From the NCBI RefSeq assembly GCF_003732425.1, contig NZ_MOBX01000016.1:620001-684000 (forward strand): DNA of 64,000 nucleotides, in the 5' to 3' direction. The stretch comes from Pseudomonas fluorescens (GTDB lineage: Bacteria > Pseudomonadota > Gammaproteobacteria > Pseudomonadales > Pseudomonadaceae). The translations under genes were made by a program, and so were the position numbers. Below the pieces are notes generated by a model. That model saw only the letters and a list, made by a program, of their open reading frames with translations. It was not told where the DNA came from and searched no databases. Position 1 is the stretch's first letter. Each line of letters starts with the position of its first letter. Below, piece after piece: positions 8,621 through 16,040 of this stretch.

Positions 8621-9456
8621 TGCTGCCTCCCGGCCAGTACCTTGTTGCCGAGCTCACGGGCCGTTTGCAGTTCATCGAGCAGCGCTTCGAAGGGCGGAAA
8701 ATGATCGTCGCGTTCCAGCAACGTGGCCACCGGGCCGAAGTGTTCGAGCGTGCGTTGATAGAGCGCCCAAACCGGATCGCTCACCGGATGGTCGTGGGTG
8801 TCGATCACGTAATCGCCGTAATCACTGTGCCCCGCCAGATGCAATTGGCGAACTTTATCGATGGGCAGGCTGCTGATGAAAGCCCACGGATCGAAGCCAT
8901 GATTGCGTGAACTGACGTAGACATTGTTCACGTCCAGCAGCAATTCACAGCCGCTCTCGCGGCTCAGCGCTGCGAGAAATTCCCACTCGGTGAAATCATC
9001 CGAGGCACCGCGCACGTAACTGGAAACGTTCTCCAGCACCAATGGACGCTGCAGAATGTCCTGAACCTGTATCACCCGAGCAGCAATGTAATCCAGGCTT
9101 TCTTCGGTGTAAGGCAACGGCAGCAGGTCGTGTAACTGATGGGCATTGCCACGGCTCCAGCACAGGTGATCAGAGATCCATGCCGGTCGGACCCGTTCGG
9201 CCAATTGCTTGAGTTGTTGCAGATAGTCCGGATCGAGGGCATGCGGCCCGCCGATGGACAGGGATACGCCGTGCATCACCAGCGGATAGCGCTCGGCGAT
9301 GGCGTCGAGGTAATAAAGAGCCTTGCCGCCCTGCACCATGAAATTTTCCGAGACCACTTCAAACCAGTCGACGTCCGGCGACTGCTCAAGGATCTGCTGG
9401 TAATAGGCGCTGCGCAAACCCAGGCCATAACCCAGAAAAGGAAGAGAAGCAGACAT
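8611..9456 (-). CDS. bufB: DUF692/MNIO bufferin maturase
   Basis: A 281-residue TIM-barrel multinuclear non-heme iron oxidase of the MbnB/HvfB family. In related systems it converts cysteines of a small precursor to modified heterocycles that bind copper. Acid and histidine residues expected at the iron site appear in EVVSEN, VMHGVSLS, ISDHLCW, VLENVSSY, LLDVNNVY, HLAGHSDY and DTHDHPV. The ATG at 9456 has a good AGGAG 7-8 bases upstream; a longer frame to 9555 would run into the precursor gene and is rejected. It sits between the precursor and the DUF2063 partner. Confidence 0.88.
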   Translation of the reverse strand: MSASLPFLGYGLGLRSAYYQQILEQSPDVDWFEVVSENFMVQGGKALYYLDAIAERYPLVMHGVSLSIGGPHALDPDYLQQLKQLAERVRPAWISDHLCWSRGNAHQLHDLLPLPYTEESLDYIAARVIQVQDILQRPLVLENVSSYVRGASDDFTEWEFLAALSRESGCELLLDVNNVYVSSRNHGFDPWAFISSLPIDKVRQLHLAGHSDYGDYVIDTHDHPVSDPVWALYQRTLEHFGPVATLLERDDHFPPFEALLDELQTARELGNKVLAGRQQCA

Positions 9457-9521
9457 GTGCGGACTCCTGATAAAAAGTGGCCGCAGTGGCGCAAACCACT
9501 GCGGCAACACTTGCCGGTCAG

Positions 9522-9773
9522 TTATTCGCCGACCTTGCCACCGGCTTTTTCGCATGCCGCCTGAGTCATCGCCTTGAAGCCCTGGCCTTTGCAGGAACCC
9601 ATGCCTTTGCAGGCGTGGTCTTTGGTTTTGCAGTCGTTCTGGCCTTTACACGCGTTCACGCCGTAGCAATGGACTTGGGCATCGGCAGCCATCGCATTCG
9701 TGGCAACACCGGCAAACATTGTGGCGGCGGCCAAAGCGAGAGCGGCACCAGCAGCAGCGGTCTTGATGGTCAT
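9522..9773 (-). CDS. bufA: Bufferin-type metallophore precursor (BufA2/HvfA-like)
   Basis: An 83-residue Cys-rich exported peptide. Residues 1-30 form a signal peptide ending in NAMA-A. The mature part has six cysteines (36, 42, 48, 55, 61, 74) in spaced modules such as CYGVNACKGQNDC and HACKGMGSCKGQGF. This resembles DUF2282-related bufferin precursors, whose core cysteines are modified by DUF692 enzymes and protect against copper. The two downstream genes encode exactly those partners. Which cysteines are modified cannot be read from sequence. The family is often followed by a DoxX-like gene, which is absent here. A 110-base gap upstream separates it from the metal ATPase gene and probably holds its promoter. 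Confidence 0.82.
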   Translation of the reverse strand: MTIKTAAAGAALALAAATMFAGVATNAMAADAQVHCYGVNACKGQNDCKTKDHACKGMGSCKGQGFKAMTQAACEKAGGKVGE

Positions 9774-9883
9774 TTTTCTTATCCTCGGTAATCGTCAGGG
9801 GCGTCGGCTGGAAGGTTGTTCAGTCCCGACATAGCACTAGAGAGAGCCGCCCCGATGGCGTTACAGAGGATCGAAAAATAATT

Positions 9884-11791
9884 TCAACGGTCTTTTTCCA
9901 GCTTGAGCAACGGCTCCTGAAAGCGCAGCAAGCGCCCGGCATTACCAAGGACCAGCAATGTGCTGAGGTTGTGCAACAGCGCGGCAATCATCGCCCCGGC
10001 GGCACCCAGCCAACCGAATGCAGCGAACACGACGATGGCCAGCGTCCAGCCCAGGCCGATGATCACGTTGACCTGCAACGTCTTGCGGCACTGGCGGCTG
10101 AGCCGTACACAAGTACCGAGGCGGCGCAGGTCACTGCCGATCAAGACGATGTCGGCCGAGGCCAGTGCGATGTCCGCTCCGCCCGCGCCCATCGCCACAC
10201 CGACCACGCCCGCCTTGAGCGCGAGGGAATCGTTGATGCCGTCACCGACCACCATCGGCCGGAAGCCACTGTTGATTTCCTTGAGTACGCGGTTGAGTTT
10301 GTCCTCAGGCAAGGCTTGGGCTTCCACCTCATGCAAGCCGACGTCTCTGGCCAGCGATTGCGCGACACTTTGGCGATCGCCAGTCAGGAGCAATTGTCGG
10401 CCCAGACCCAACTCTCGCAATTCGTCGAGGGCGAAACGGGCTTCCGGCTTAACCGTGTCGGCGAGCAACAACCAGGCGAGGAATTCACCGTTCAATGCCA
10501 ACCCGGCGATGGGTCCGTCGTGATCGGGAACCGTTGTCGTGGTGATGCCCAGTTGCGCGAACAACTCCGGTCGGCCCAGCGCGGCTACACCCTGCGCGGT
10601 CTTGGCCACCACGCCGAGGCCTTGGCGCTCGTGAATATCAGTCAGGGGTAAAGACTCTTCCTGACTGACCAACCCCGCGAGCGCACGACTGACCGGGTGG
10701 CTGCTCGCTGCGCCGAGGCTGGCGGCGAGCGCGATGATCACGGATGACTCTGCGCGCGGGTCGTTGATCGATTGCAAGCGCAGAGTGCCGTAAGTCAGAG
10801 TGCCGGTCTTGTCGACCACCAGCGAGGTCAAGTCGGCCAATTCCTCAAGGAACGCCGAGCTGCGGATCAAAATGCCGTGACGTGCGGCCACCGCCACACC
10901 GGCAATCGCCGTGGCCGGAGCCGACAGTACCAACGCACACGGACAGGCAGCGACCAATACCGCGAGCATCGCTTGCGCATCGTGAGTGATAAACCAGGTT
11001 ACCGCCGCCAGCAGCAACACCAGCACCATGTAGCTGCCGGCGTAACGTTCGAGCAAACGGGTGATTGGCGGTTTCGAGCGTTCGGCGTTCTGCATCAATG
11101 CAATGACCTTGCCCAGCGTCGACTCGCCACCGATGCGCGTCACTTCGATACGCAGCAGGCCGTCGAGGTTGATCGCACCGCCGAAGACCGACAGGCCGAC
11201 GCCCGCCTCGACCGGCACCGATTCACCGGTAATCGAAGCGGTGTCGAGACTGGCTTGGCCGGACAACACTCGGCCATCGGCGGGAATCCGATCACCGGCG
11301 CGCACCTCAACGGTGTCGCCGGCCTTCAACGTGCCGTTGTCCACTTCGATGATCGAGCCATCTGCTTGAACCTTGCGCGCATGGCTGCGCGTCAGTTGGC
11401 CAAGGGCATGGATCGCCTCCTGCGAGCCGATGACGCTACGCTCCTCGAGCACATGGCCGAAGATCATGATGATAGGCAGCAACGCCGCCGTCAGCAGATC
11501 ACCGGTCGCCCAGGCGCCAAGCATCGCCAGGGCGATCAGTTGATCGGTGATGCCGTGCAGGCTCGGATAGCGCAGGCTGTACCACGCCGAACGCATCACC
11601 GGCACGCCCACCAATAACGATGCAAACCCAAGCAGCAACTGACTGACACCGGTTTGCTCGGGCATCTGCCAGCGCCAGATCAAACCCAGACCCAACAGGC
11701 CCAGCGCGAGCATAGCCAAGGTCAGTTGCCGTGCAGCGCGGCGTTGTTCGGCCGAGGACAACAGGCTCGGTGCGGCGGTTGTCGCAGTCAT
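9884..11791 (-). CDS. P1B-type heavy-metal-transporting ATPase
   Basis: A 635-residue P-type ATPase. It has TGES in the actuator domain (near residue 195), the metal-site CPC motif in ACPCALVLS (near 285), the phosphorylation site DKTGTLT (near 330), the SHPVSRAL His-Pro motif and GDGINDS (near 520). It lacks any N-terminal HMA or CxxC metal-binding domain. CPC fits export of Cu, Zn, Cd or Pb class metals, but specificity cannot be fixed. Its start overlaps the stop of the upstream SPFH gene by 4 bases, so it is the last gene of a four-gene operon with three SPFH proteins. The His-rich tail of one partner may replace the missing metal-binding domain (inference). Confidence 0.88.
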   Translation of the reverse strand: MTATTAAPSLLSSAEQRRAARQLTLAMLALGLLGLGLIWRWQMPEQTGVSQLLLGFASLLVGVPVMRSAWYSLRYPSLHGITDQLIALAMLGAWATGDLLTAALLPIIMIFGHVLEERSVIGSQEAIHALGQLTRSHARKVQADGSIIEVDNGTLKAGDTVEVRAGDRIPADGRVLSGQASLDTASITGESVPVEAGVGLSVFGGAINLDGLLRIEVTRIGGESTLGKVIALMQNAERSKPPITRLLERYAGSYMVLVLLLAAVTWFITHDAQAMLAVLVAACPCALVLSAPATAIAGVAVAARHGILIRSSAFLEELADLTSLVVDKTGTLTYGTLRLQSINDPRAESSVIIALAASLGAASSHPVSRALAGLVSQEESLPLTDIHERQGLGVVAKTAQGVAALGRPELFAQLGITTTTVPDHDGPIAGLALNGEFLAWLLLADTVKPEARFALDELRELGLGRQLLLTGDRQSVAQSLARDVGLHEVEAQALPEDKLNRVLKEINSGFRPMVVGDGINDSLALKAGVVGVAMGAGGADIALASADIVLIGSDLRRLGTCVRLSRQCRKTLQVNVIIGLGWTLAIVVFAAFGWLGAAGAMIAALLHNLSTLLVLGNAGRLLRFQEPLLKLEKDR

Positions 11792-12837
11792 TTACTGGCT
11801 CCCTGAATGATCAGGCGGGAATCGTCTTTCGGGTCGACCGTGGTCACCGATCCGGCCTGGCCGAGAATCTTCGGCATGCGCTCGCGGTACAGGCGCAGGA
11901 GCATTTGCGGGTCGGTAGTGTTGGCCAGACTCGACACCGTAGCCGTGTCGGCAGAGGCTTTGGCCAAGCGCTCACCAGCCTGCGCGTGAGCGACTTGCAG
12001 CGTGCGGTCGGCTTGTTCGTTGGCGGTCTGGGTCAGTTTCTCGGCGTCGGTGCGCGCGTTGGCCACGGCTTTGTCGGCCTGTTGACTGGCGGTCAGCACC
12101 GCGTTGAAAGCACTGACAGCGGGATCGGGCAGACTCGATTGCACGTCGACTCGCGCCACTTCGATGCCGATGCCCTGCCCGTCTGCCTTCAACTCGGCCA
12201 AACGTTTGTTGATGCCTTGCACCAGATCGCCACGCAGTTTTTCCCGACGTTCCGCGGCTTGATTGTCAGCGCCGATCAACTCCGGGCGAGCGACCAGAAT
12301 GGTGTCCAGATCGCGTGCGGCCGTCAGCGCCACCGCGCTGCGTGTCACCAGACGATCCAGCGCCGGCAAGACATGCTCGCCCTGCAACACGAAGTCGTAA
12401 GGGTCAGTGACTTTGTAAAACACCCGCACATCCAGTTGCACCACGCCGGCATCACCGGTCAGTAAATAACCGGATCCAGCCAATGCATCGCTCAGGGGGG
12501 TGGCAAAGGAAGCGAGCCGATCGGCCTTTAACGCCTCATCACTGCGCAACAGATTCTCGACGCGACGCTCGATCACCCGATCGGCTGCCGGCAGCAAAAT
12601 CACCTGTTCGAATGGCTGCGGCCAGGCCAATAGCAGACCGGCATTCTGGATGCGATCCAGCGCGCCGAAATGCAAAACCACTGCGCGATTTTGCGGATCA
12701 ATTTGCCGCACATTGGAAAACACCCAGGCCAATGCCGCCAGGATCGTTACCGCGTACAAGGCAAAAAATGCCAAACGCCCGGCCTGAATCCATGGACTGT
12801 TCAGCGCATGTGTTCCACGTGGAACTTCTTCATTCAT
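11788..12837 (-). CDS. SPFH/band-7 protein, HflC-like (third of a trio)
   Basis: A 349-residue membrane protein with one N-terminal membrane segment (about residues 17-40), followed by an SPFH domain (VLHFGALDR onward) and a long Ala/Gln/Glu-rich coiled coil (about 240-310). HflC-like proteins form large ring or cage assemblies with HflK-like partners in the inner membrane. This one is not the standard FtsH partner, which belongs with hflX and hfq elsewhere in Pseudomonas genomes. Its start overlaps the previous SPFH gene by 4 bases and its stop overlaps the ATPase start by 4 bases. Codons 3-8 contain a perfect parS site (12811-12826). Function in metal transport is inferred from context only. 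Confidence 0.8.
   Translation of the reverse strand: MNEEVPRGTHALNSPWIQAGRLAFFALYAVTILAALAWVFSNVRQIDPQNRAVVLHFGALDRIQNAGLLLAWPQPFEQVILLPAADRVIERRVENLLRSDEALKADRLASFATPLSDALAGSGYLLTGDAGVVQLDVRVFYKVTDPYDFVLQGEHVLPALDRLVTRSAVALTAARDLDTILVARPELIGADNQAAERREKLRGDLVQGINKRLAELKADGQGIGIEVARVDVQSSLPDPAVSAFNAVLTASQQADKAVANARTDAEKLTQTANEQADRTLQVAHAQAGERLAKASADTATVSSLANTTDPQMLLRLYRERMPKILGQAGSVTTVDPKDDSRLIIQGASK
12811..12826. other. parS: parS site (ParB binding)
   Basis: The 16-mer TGTTCCACGTGGAACT contains the perfect palindrome GTTCCACGTGGAAC, matching the Pseudomonas parS consensus bound by ParB. It is inside codons 3-8 of the third SPFH gene, about 48 kb left of dnaA, a usual distance for origin-proximal parS sites. 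The parA-parB genes are in the same window (51993-53672). No second perfect copy was noticed by eye. Confidence 0.88.
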
Positions 12838-13871
12838 GGCTGCGATCCGGATTTGCTGTCGAGTGTCGGCGGGCCGTCAACCAGTACACGGAATGGCGCG
12901 GCGTCGGTACGCAGAATCAGTTTGGTGTCCGGCGTGACGATGGTGCCGAGGGTGTCGAGTGAGCGCAGCAGGTTGTAGAGCTGCGGCGAACTGGCGTACG
13001 CACGACCATAAATCTGCGCCGCTTCGACGCGAGACTGCGCTTCGATTTCTGCCGCTTTTACCGTTGCGTCAGCCTGCACAATTCGCGCATCGCGCTCGGC
13101 AGCAGAACGGATTTGCGCGGCCTCTCGTTTGCCGATGGCCGTACGTTCAGTGGCGATTGTTTCACGCTCGGCGCGCATACGATCGACCGTGGCGGTGAGT
13201 GTCACCGACGGCAAGGTCAAACGCTCGATGCCGACTTGCACAACCCGCACGCCATACGTCGCGAGTAATTGCTGATCGATCTGTTGGCGCAACTGGGCTT
13301 CAAAATCGGCGATACGCACCTGACTGGCATCAGTGTTCACCAGATTCGCCAGATCAAAACTGCTCGCGGTGGTTTCCAGCGCCGAGCCGACAAAGGTACG
13401 AATCTGCCGCGCGGCTTCGTCCGGCTGATTCTGCACCGCACGCATAAAACGCTGCACGTTGTCCGCATCGCCCTGCACCTGCCACGCCACGTAGGCCTGC
13501 ACGATGATGCGCAAACCGTCACGAGTGCCGACATCCTGCAAGCCGCTGGACGTCGTGCGCAAACGCAGGTCGACCGGAATCGCCGCCTCGAACGGCACCG
13601 GCCAACGCCAACTCAAACCCGGATCAAGCAGTACCCGCGATGGATTGCCAAAGCGTGTAATAACCGTGGCCTCGCCGGAACGCACCTGCACCAGGCTCGC
13701 CGCCGCAATGGCAAACGCTACCACTAAGACTGCCCAGCCCATCCGCCGCCAAGGAAAAGGCCCCGCCTCTTCCGGTGCACCGTGATGATGTCCGTGGTGA
13801 TGGTGATGCCCGCCGTGACCGTGATCGTGGCCACCGTGGTCATGATGATCGTGTGTGTGCGACTGGCTCAA
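12834..13871 (-). CDS. SPFH/band-7 protein with histidine-rich N-terminus (HflK-like)
   Basis: A 345-residue protein. Residues 3-31 are extremely rich in His, Asp and Gly (HTHDHHDHGGHDHGHGG followed by HHHHHGHHH), a probable Zn/Ni/Cu-binding tail on the cytoplasmic side. A membrane segment follows at about 46-65, then an SPFH domain (EATVITRFGNPSRVLLDPG) and a C-terminal coiled coil. The start is TTG at 13871 overlapping the upstream stop (TTGA), with AGGAG seven bases before it. The first internal ATG (Met44) would delete the His-rich tail and lacks such support. Second gene of the SPFH-ATPase operon. Confidence 0.8.
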   Translation of the reverse strand: MSQSHTHDHHDHGGHDHGHGGHHHHHGHHHGAPEEAGPFPWRRMGWAVLVVAFAIAAASLVQVRSGEATVITRFGNPSRVLLDPGLSWRWPVPFEAAIPVDLRLRTTSSGLQDVGTRDGLRIIVQAYVAWQVQGDADNVQRFMRAVQNQPDEAARQIRTFVGSALETTASSFDLANLVNTDASQVRIADFEAQLRQQIDQQLLATYGVRVVQVGIERLTLPSVTLTATVDRMRAERETIATERTAIGKREAAQIRSAAERDARIVQADATVKAAEIEAQSRVEAAQIYGRAYASSPQLYNLLRSLDTLGTIVTPDTKLILRTDAAPFRVLVDGPPTLDSKSGSQP

Positions 13872-15829
13872 TGGGCGACTCCTGGTTGAGCGGTGGTGCG
13901 CGCAGGCGTCGGGTCAGCCGGCAGCGTGAACGTACGCAGGTCGATGGTCGGCGCATTGCTGCTGCCGCCCAGACGGTGGTCGAGTATCAGCAATCTCGCT
14001 TTGCTCAGGCCTTGGCCGAGCTGGCCAAGGTATTGCTCCAGCACAAAGGCCTGGCCGGCACTGGCGTAGGCCTTTTGCTCGGCGCTGAAGCGCAGATCCG
14101 CCGCCTGCGCCGTGGCACGGGTTTCCCGCGCATTGGCGCTGGCTTGATCGCGAGCTAGGCTGGCCTGCAACTGCGCCTGATTGCTCGCTTCAGCAGCCGC
14201 GCCACGCTCGCGGGAGATCAATGCCTGCGCGCCGATCTGCGCAGCTTGCACGCTGTGATAGGCATTGGCGGCACCGGCCGGCGGGTGAATGGCTTCGACG
14301 ACCGTGGCGAGAATTTCAACGCCACTGTTGAGTGATTGCAGATCACGCTGCACCGCGCGACCGATCTCCTCGCCCAGCCCGACCCGGTCTTGACCGAGTA
14401 AACCGTCCAGCGTGCGCGAGGCAAAGTCGTGCACCAGAATCCGGCTGGCGGTGCTGCGGATCAGCGTTGGCACATCCGCGCTGTTGTACGTCGCCGCCAG
14501 TGCGGCCTGATCGCTGAGGCCGATGCGATAGACGAAGCGCACGTCCATGTTGACGATCTGAAAGCTCTGCTGCTCGCCACGGCTGCTGGCGATGACTTGC
14601 GACTTGTCGTTGACGTGACTGGCGTCCCACAAACGGTTGGCGGTGATCGGCGCAGGGCCTTCAGCGGGGTCGGCTTGCAGCGGAATAGGGTTGTCGCCGA
14701 CGCTGGTGGCCAGTTCATGCACCACGCCATTTTCGATGATCAACACCCGCCCCAGCGGCCAAGGCAAACCGCTGTGCAAACCGGGGCCAAATACCTGCAC
14801 CGGTTTGCCGAAACGCTCATAAATACCACGGCCCTGTAGCGGGATTTCGTGGAGACCGGTGAGCAGCCAACCCACTGTGGCGACCAGCGCCAGCACCGGT
14901 AAAAAGGCGCGGCGCATGTAACTGAACGCCCAGATCTGCCGCAGATCGATGCCAAAACGGTTGTGCAATTCATGCTGCAACGCGAGTAGAGGTTGTGGTG
15001 GCCAGCGCAGCATATCGGCGACAAAACTGCGCGCCAGCAGGGTCGGCTCAAGCTGCTCGCGACGAGGACTGAAAACTGAAAGAACGGCACGCAATAACAA
15101 CTCGATCGCGACCAATCCCGGCAAGATACCGCTCAACACAGCAACGCGAACTGGCCACACCGCGTTCTCGCCAGCGAACAACAAACACAGCGCGCCAAGC
15201 ACCAGACTGATGATCGCCACACGCGTCAGTTGCGCGAGTGAACCTGCTTCGGGCCATTGCGCCGGGTTTTCCTGAGCCAGTTGCCGCTCCAGCACCAGCA
15301 AACCGAACGCCAGCAACAATGCAAACGCTGCACCCACCGTTGCCGATAGACCCACGGCAGCAGCCGGCAATGTCAGATTCCACACCTGCTCGATACTCAG
15401 CACCGTCAGCAGCGCCCAGCCACCCAACCACAGCGTCGCCGCGCCGATCTGACCAAGCAGATGCAGACCGCGCTGACTCAAGCGATTCAGCAGCCGCTCA
15501 TACCACCCTTGCGGCGCGGGTTGTTCCTCCACGACAAGCGGCGCCAGCACAACAGGATTGATCACCCGCGCACGCCATCGCGTCACCCACCACGCCGATT
15601 GCAGCCCGGCAACCAGCACCAGCAGCGCGGCGCTCTGATTGACCAGCAGCGGCAGCCACAATGACTGCGGGGCAAACAGCCCGACAAAAAACGCCAGCAC
15701 CCACCCGGCCCCGGCCAATCCGCCGAGGCCGATCGCCCAACGGCGCAGACGCCGGCTCTGCACGGCCGCCTGCTGAAAGCGCGGCAGTGCGGTCACTTGC
15801 GTGCCATCCACTTCCAGATCGACTTGCAT
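13868..15829 (-). CDS. Large polytopic SPFH/band-7 protein (first of the trio)
   Basis: A 653-residue protein with an unusual layout. The N-terminal third carries about six membrane segments (roughly residues 30-55, 60-80, 125-150, 155-180, 205-250). A further segment follows near 310-335, then an SPFH domain beginning at QGRGIYERFGKPVQVFGPG. The end is an Ala-rich coiled coil (about 520-600). Ordinary HflK has a single membrane segment, so the polytopic N-terminus is an added module of unknown function. The ATG at 15829 has GGGGTG just upstream. It is the first gene of the operon and is transcribed from the palindrome-rich region at 15830-16040. Confidence 0.78.
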   Translation of the reverse strand: MQVDLEVDGTQVTALPRFQQAAVQSRRLRRWAIGLGGLAGAGWVLAFFVGLFAPQSLWLPLLVNQSAALLVLVAGLQSAWWVTRWRARVINPVVLAPLVVEEQPAPQGWYERLLNRLSQRGLHLLGQIGAATLWLGGWALLTVLSIEQVWNLTLPAAAVGLSATVGAAFALLLAFGLLVLERQLAQENPAQWPEAGSLAQLTRVAIISLVLGALCLLFAGENAVWPVRVAVLSGILPGLVAIELLLRAVLSVFSPRREQLEPTLLARSFVADMLRWPPQPLLALQHELHNRFGIDLRQIWAFSYMRRAFLPVLALVATVGWLLTGLHEIPLQGRGIYERFGKPVQVFGPGLHSGLPWPLGRVLIIENGVVHELATSVGDNPIPLQADPAEGPAPITANRLWDASHVNDKSQVIASSRGEQQSFQIVNMDVRFVYRIGLSDQAALAATYNSADVPTLIRSTASRILVHDFASRTLDGLLGQDRVGLGEEIGRAVQRDLQSLNSGVEILATVVEAIHPPAGAANAYHSVQAAQIGAQALISRERGAAAEASNQAQLQASLARDQASANARETRATAQAADLRFSAEQKAYASAGQAFVLEQYLGQLGQGLSKARLLILDHRLGGSSNAPTIDLRTFTLPADPTPARTTAQPGVAH

Positions 15830-16040
15830 ATCACCCCAAATTCATTAGTCCATGCTGCACATCGTTACGATATAACGAAAAGAGTGAAATATTCGTACAC
15901 AATCACGCTTATTCAAAGACGCCCAACCTGTCGTTTGCCTGAAGCCTTGACCGAAATGTCCGGAAGCGCACATATTACGATCGTAATTTTTATCCGGAGC
16001 TACTTTTAGCGATCCGCATCCATCCATCAGGAGCAAGTGC
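15830..16040. promoter_or_regulatory. Divergent promoter region with two palindromes
   Basis: This AT-richer gap separates the SPFH-ATPase operon (leftward) from lpd (rightward). It holds TCGTTACGATATAACGA at 15862-15878 (6-base arms, 5-base spacer), 33 bases upstream of the SPFH start, and a perfect 14-base palindrome ATTACGATCGTAAT at 15974-15987. Both look like binding sites for a dimeric regulator, perhaps a metal sensor, but no regulator gene is adjacent. The lpd ribosome-binding site AGGAG lies at 16030-16034. Confidence 0.5.

Noticed and set aside
11788..13871. The SPFH genes as the canonical hflK-hflC pair
   Set aside because: Canonical hflKC lie with hfq and hflX. These are a trio with a polytopic member and a His-rich member joined to a metal ATPase.
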